Assembly: GCA_034440395.1 (NCBI GenBank)
Contig: JAWXBW010000056.1
Span: 1-31,656 of the forward strand
Reading direction: 5' to 3'
DNA: 31,656 nucleotides
From: JAAUTS01 sp034440395
GTDB taxonomy: Bacteria; Verrucomicrobiota; Verrucomicrobiia; Methylacidiphilales; JAAUTS01
Positions 31,594 through 31,656 of the stretch are shown here, piece after piece. The notes under the pieces were generated by a model. That model was not told the origin of the DNA. It saw only the letters and a list, made by a program, of their open reading frames with translations, and ran no database searches. The position numbers were made by a program, and so were the translations under genes. How positions within the stretch are numbered: position 1 is the first letter of the stretch; the number at the start of each line of letters is the position of its first letter.

Positions 31594-31612
31594 ATTTCGG
31601 CTCTGCCGAAAT
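31594..31612. repeat. Perfect 8-bp inverted repeat
   Basis: ATTTCGGC-tct-GCCGAAAT, without a T-run on either strand. It lies just before the right flanking sequence at 31613-31634. Its role is unknown; a site at the edge of the restriction-modification insertion is possible. Confidence 0.5.
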
Positions 31613-31634
31613 GTTGCGGGCTCAACTTCGTTGT
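31613..31634 (+). repeat. Right flanking sequence similar to 29485-29505
   Basis: Counterpart of the sequence downstream of carB. The window ends 22 bp further on, so whether this is the true boundary of an inserted segment cannot be seen. Confidence 0.35.
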
Positions 31635-31656
31635 TTAAGTAAAGTCGCTTTGCGAC

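Noticed and set aside
1..31656. tRNA, rRNA or tmRNA genes
   Set aside because: I looked for T-loop and acceptor-like pairs in all intergenic regions and saw none; sequences such as GGGTTCAC near 29490 have no cloverleaf partners.

Overview
The window looks like a chromosomal segment of a Verrucomicrobiota bacterium of moderate GC content. The main pointers are a PEP-CTERM-tailed secreted protein next to a TIGR02597-like exported protein, a bactofilin, near-absence of Shine-Dalgarno sequences in front of most genes, and conserved housekeeping proteins of bacterial type. The phylum call is inference from gene content; I could not place it more finely.

Layout. 1-3,475: pyruvate phosphate dikinase (minus strand) with an unusual lysine-rich N-terminal tail, then an intact antitoxin whose partner ParE/RelE toxin is a pseudogene with two in-frame stops. 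3,628-9,468: an accessory zone with a stand-alone cyclic-nucleotide-binding protein, a two-gene exported-protein operon (TIGR02597-like plus PEP-CTERM), a DUF4143-type ATPase and a VapBC-like toxin-antitoxin pair. These genes are separated by at least five copies of one intergenic repeat family built from a 9-bp unit and a GC-rich palindrome. 9,469-13,566: a 1,365-residue membrane protein that appears to be an internal tandem duplication. 13,753-16,938: small genes (NlpC/P60-like hydrolase, GNAT acetyltransferase, a cysteine-less TlpA-like lipoprotein, a Dabb-domain protein, a bactofilin, an Ala/Pro-rich small protein). 17,217-19,844: clpB. 19,841-24,895: a three-gene minus-strand operon of a low-complexity protein of unknown function, an FHA-domain adenylate cyclase and a membrane Ser/Thr kinase. 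25,094-29,460: ruvB and carB. 29,624-31,370: a C5-cytosine methyltransferase overlapping a probable restriction endonuclease, set between two similar ~22-bp sequences.

How the genes may work together. The most interesting unit is the operon at 19,841-24,895. A phosphothreonine-binding FHA domain is fused to a class III cyclase with its catalytic residues intact, and it sits directly beside a transmembrane Hanks-type kinase. This suggests that protein phosphorylation controls cAMP synthesis. A cyclic-nucleotide-binding protein without an output domain lies elsewhere in the window, but it lacks the usual phosphate-binding arginine, so a link is only suggestive. The restriction-modification pair, the toxin-antitoxin loci and the repeat-flanked ATPase form the mobile part of the window. 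ppdK, clpB, ruvB and carB are the stable core.
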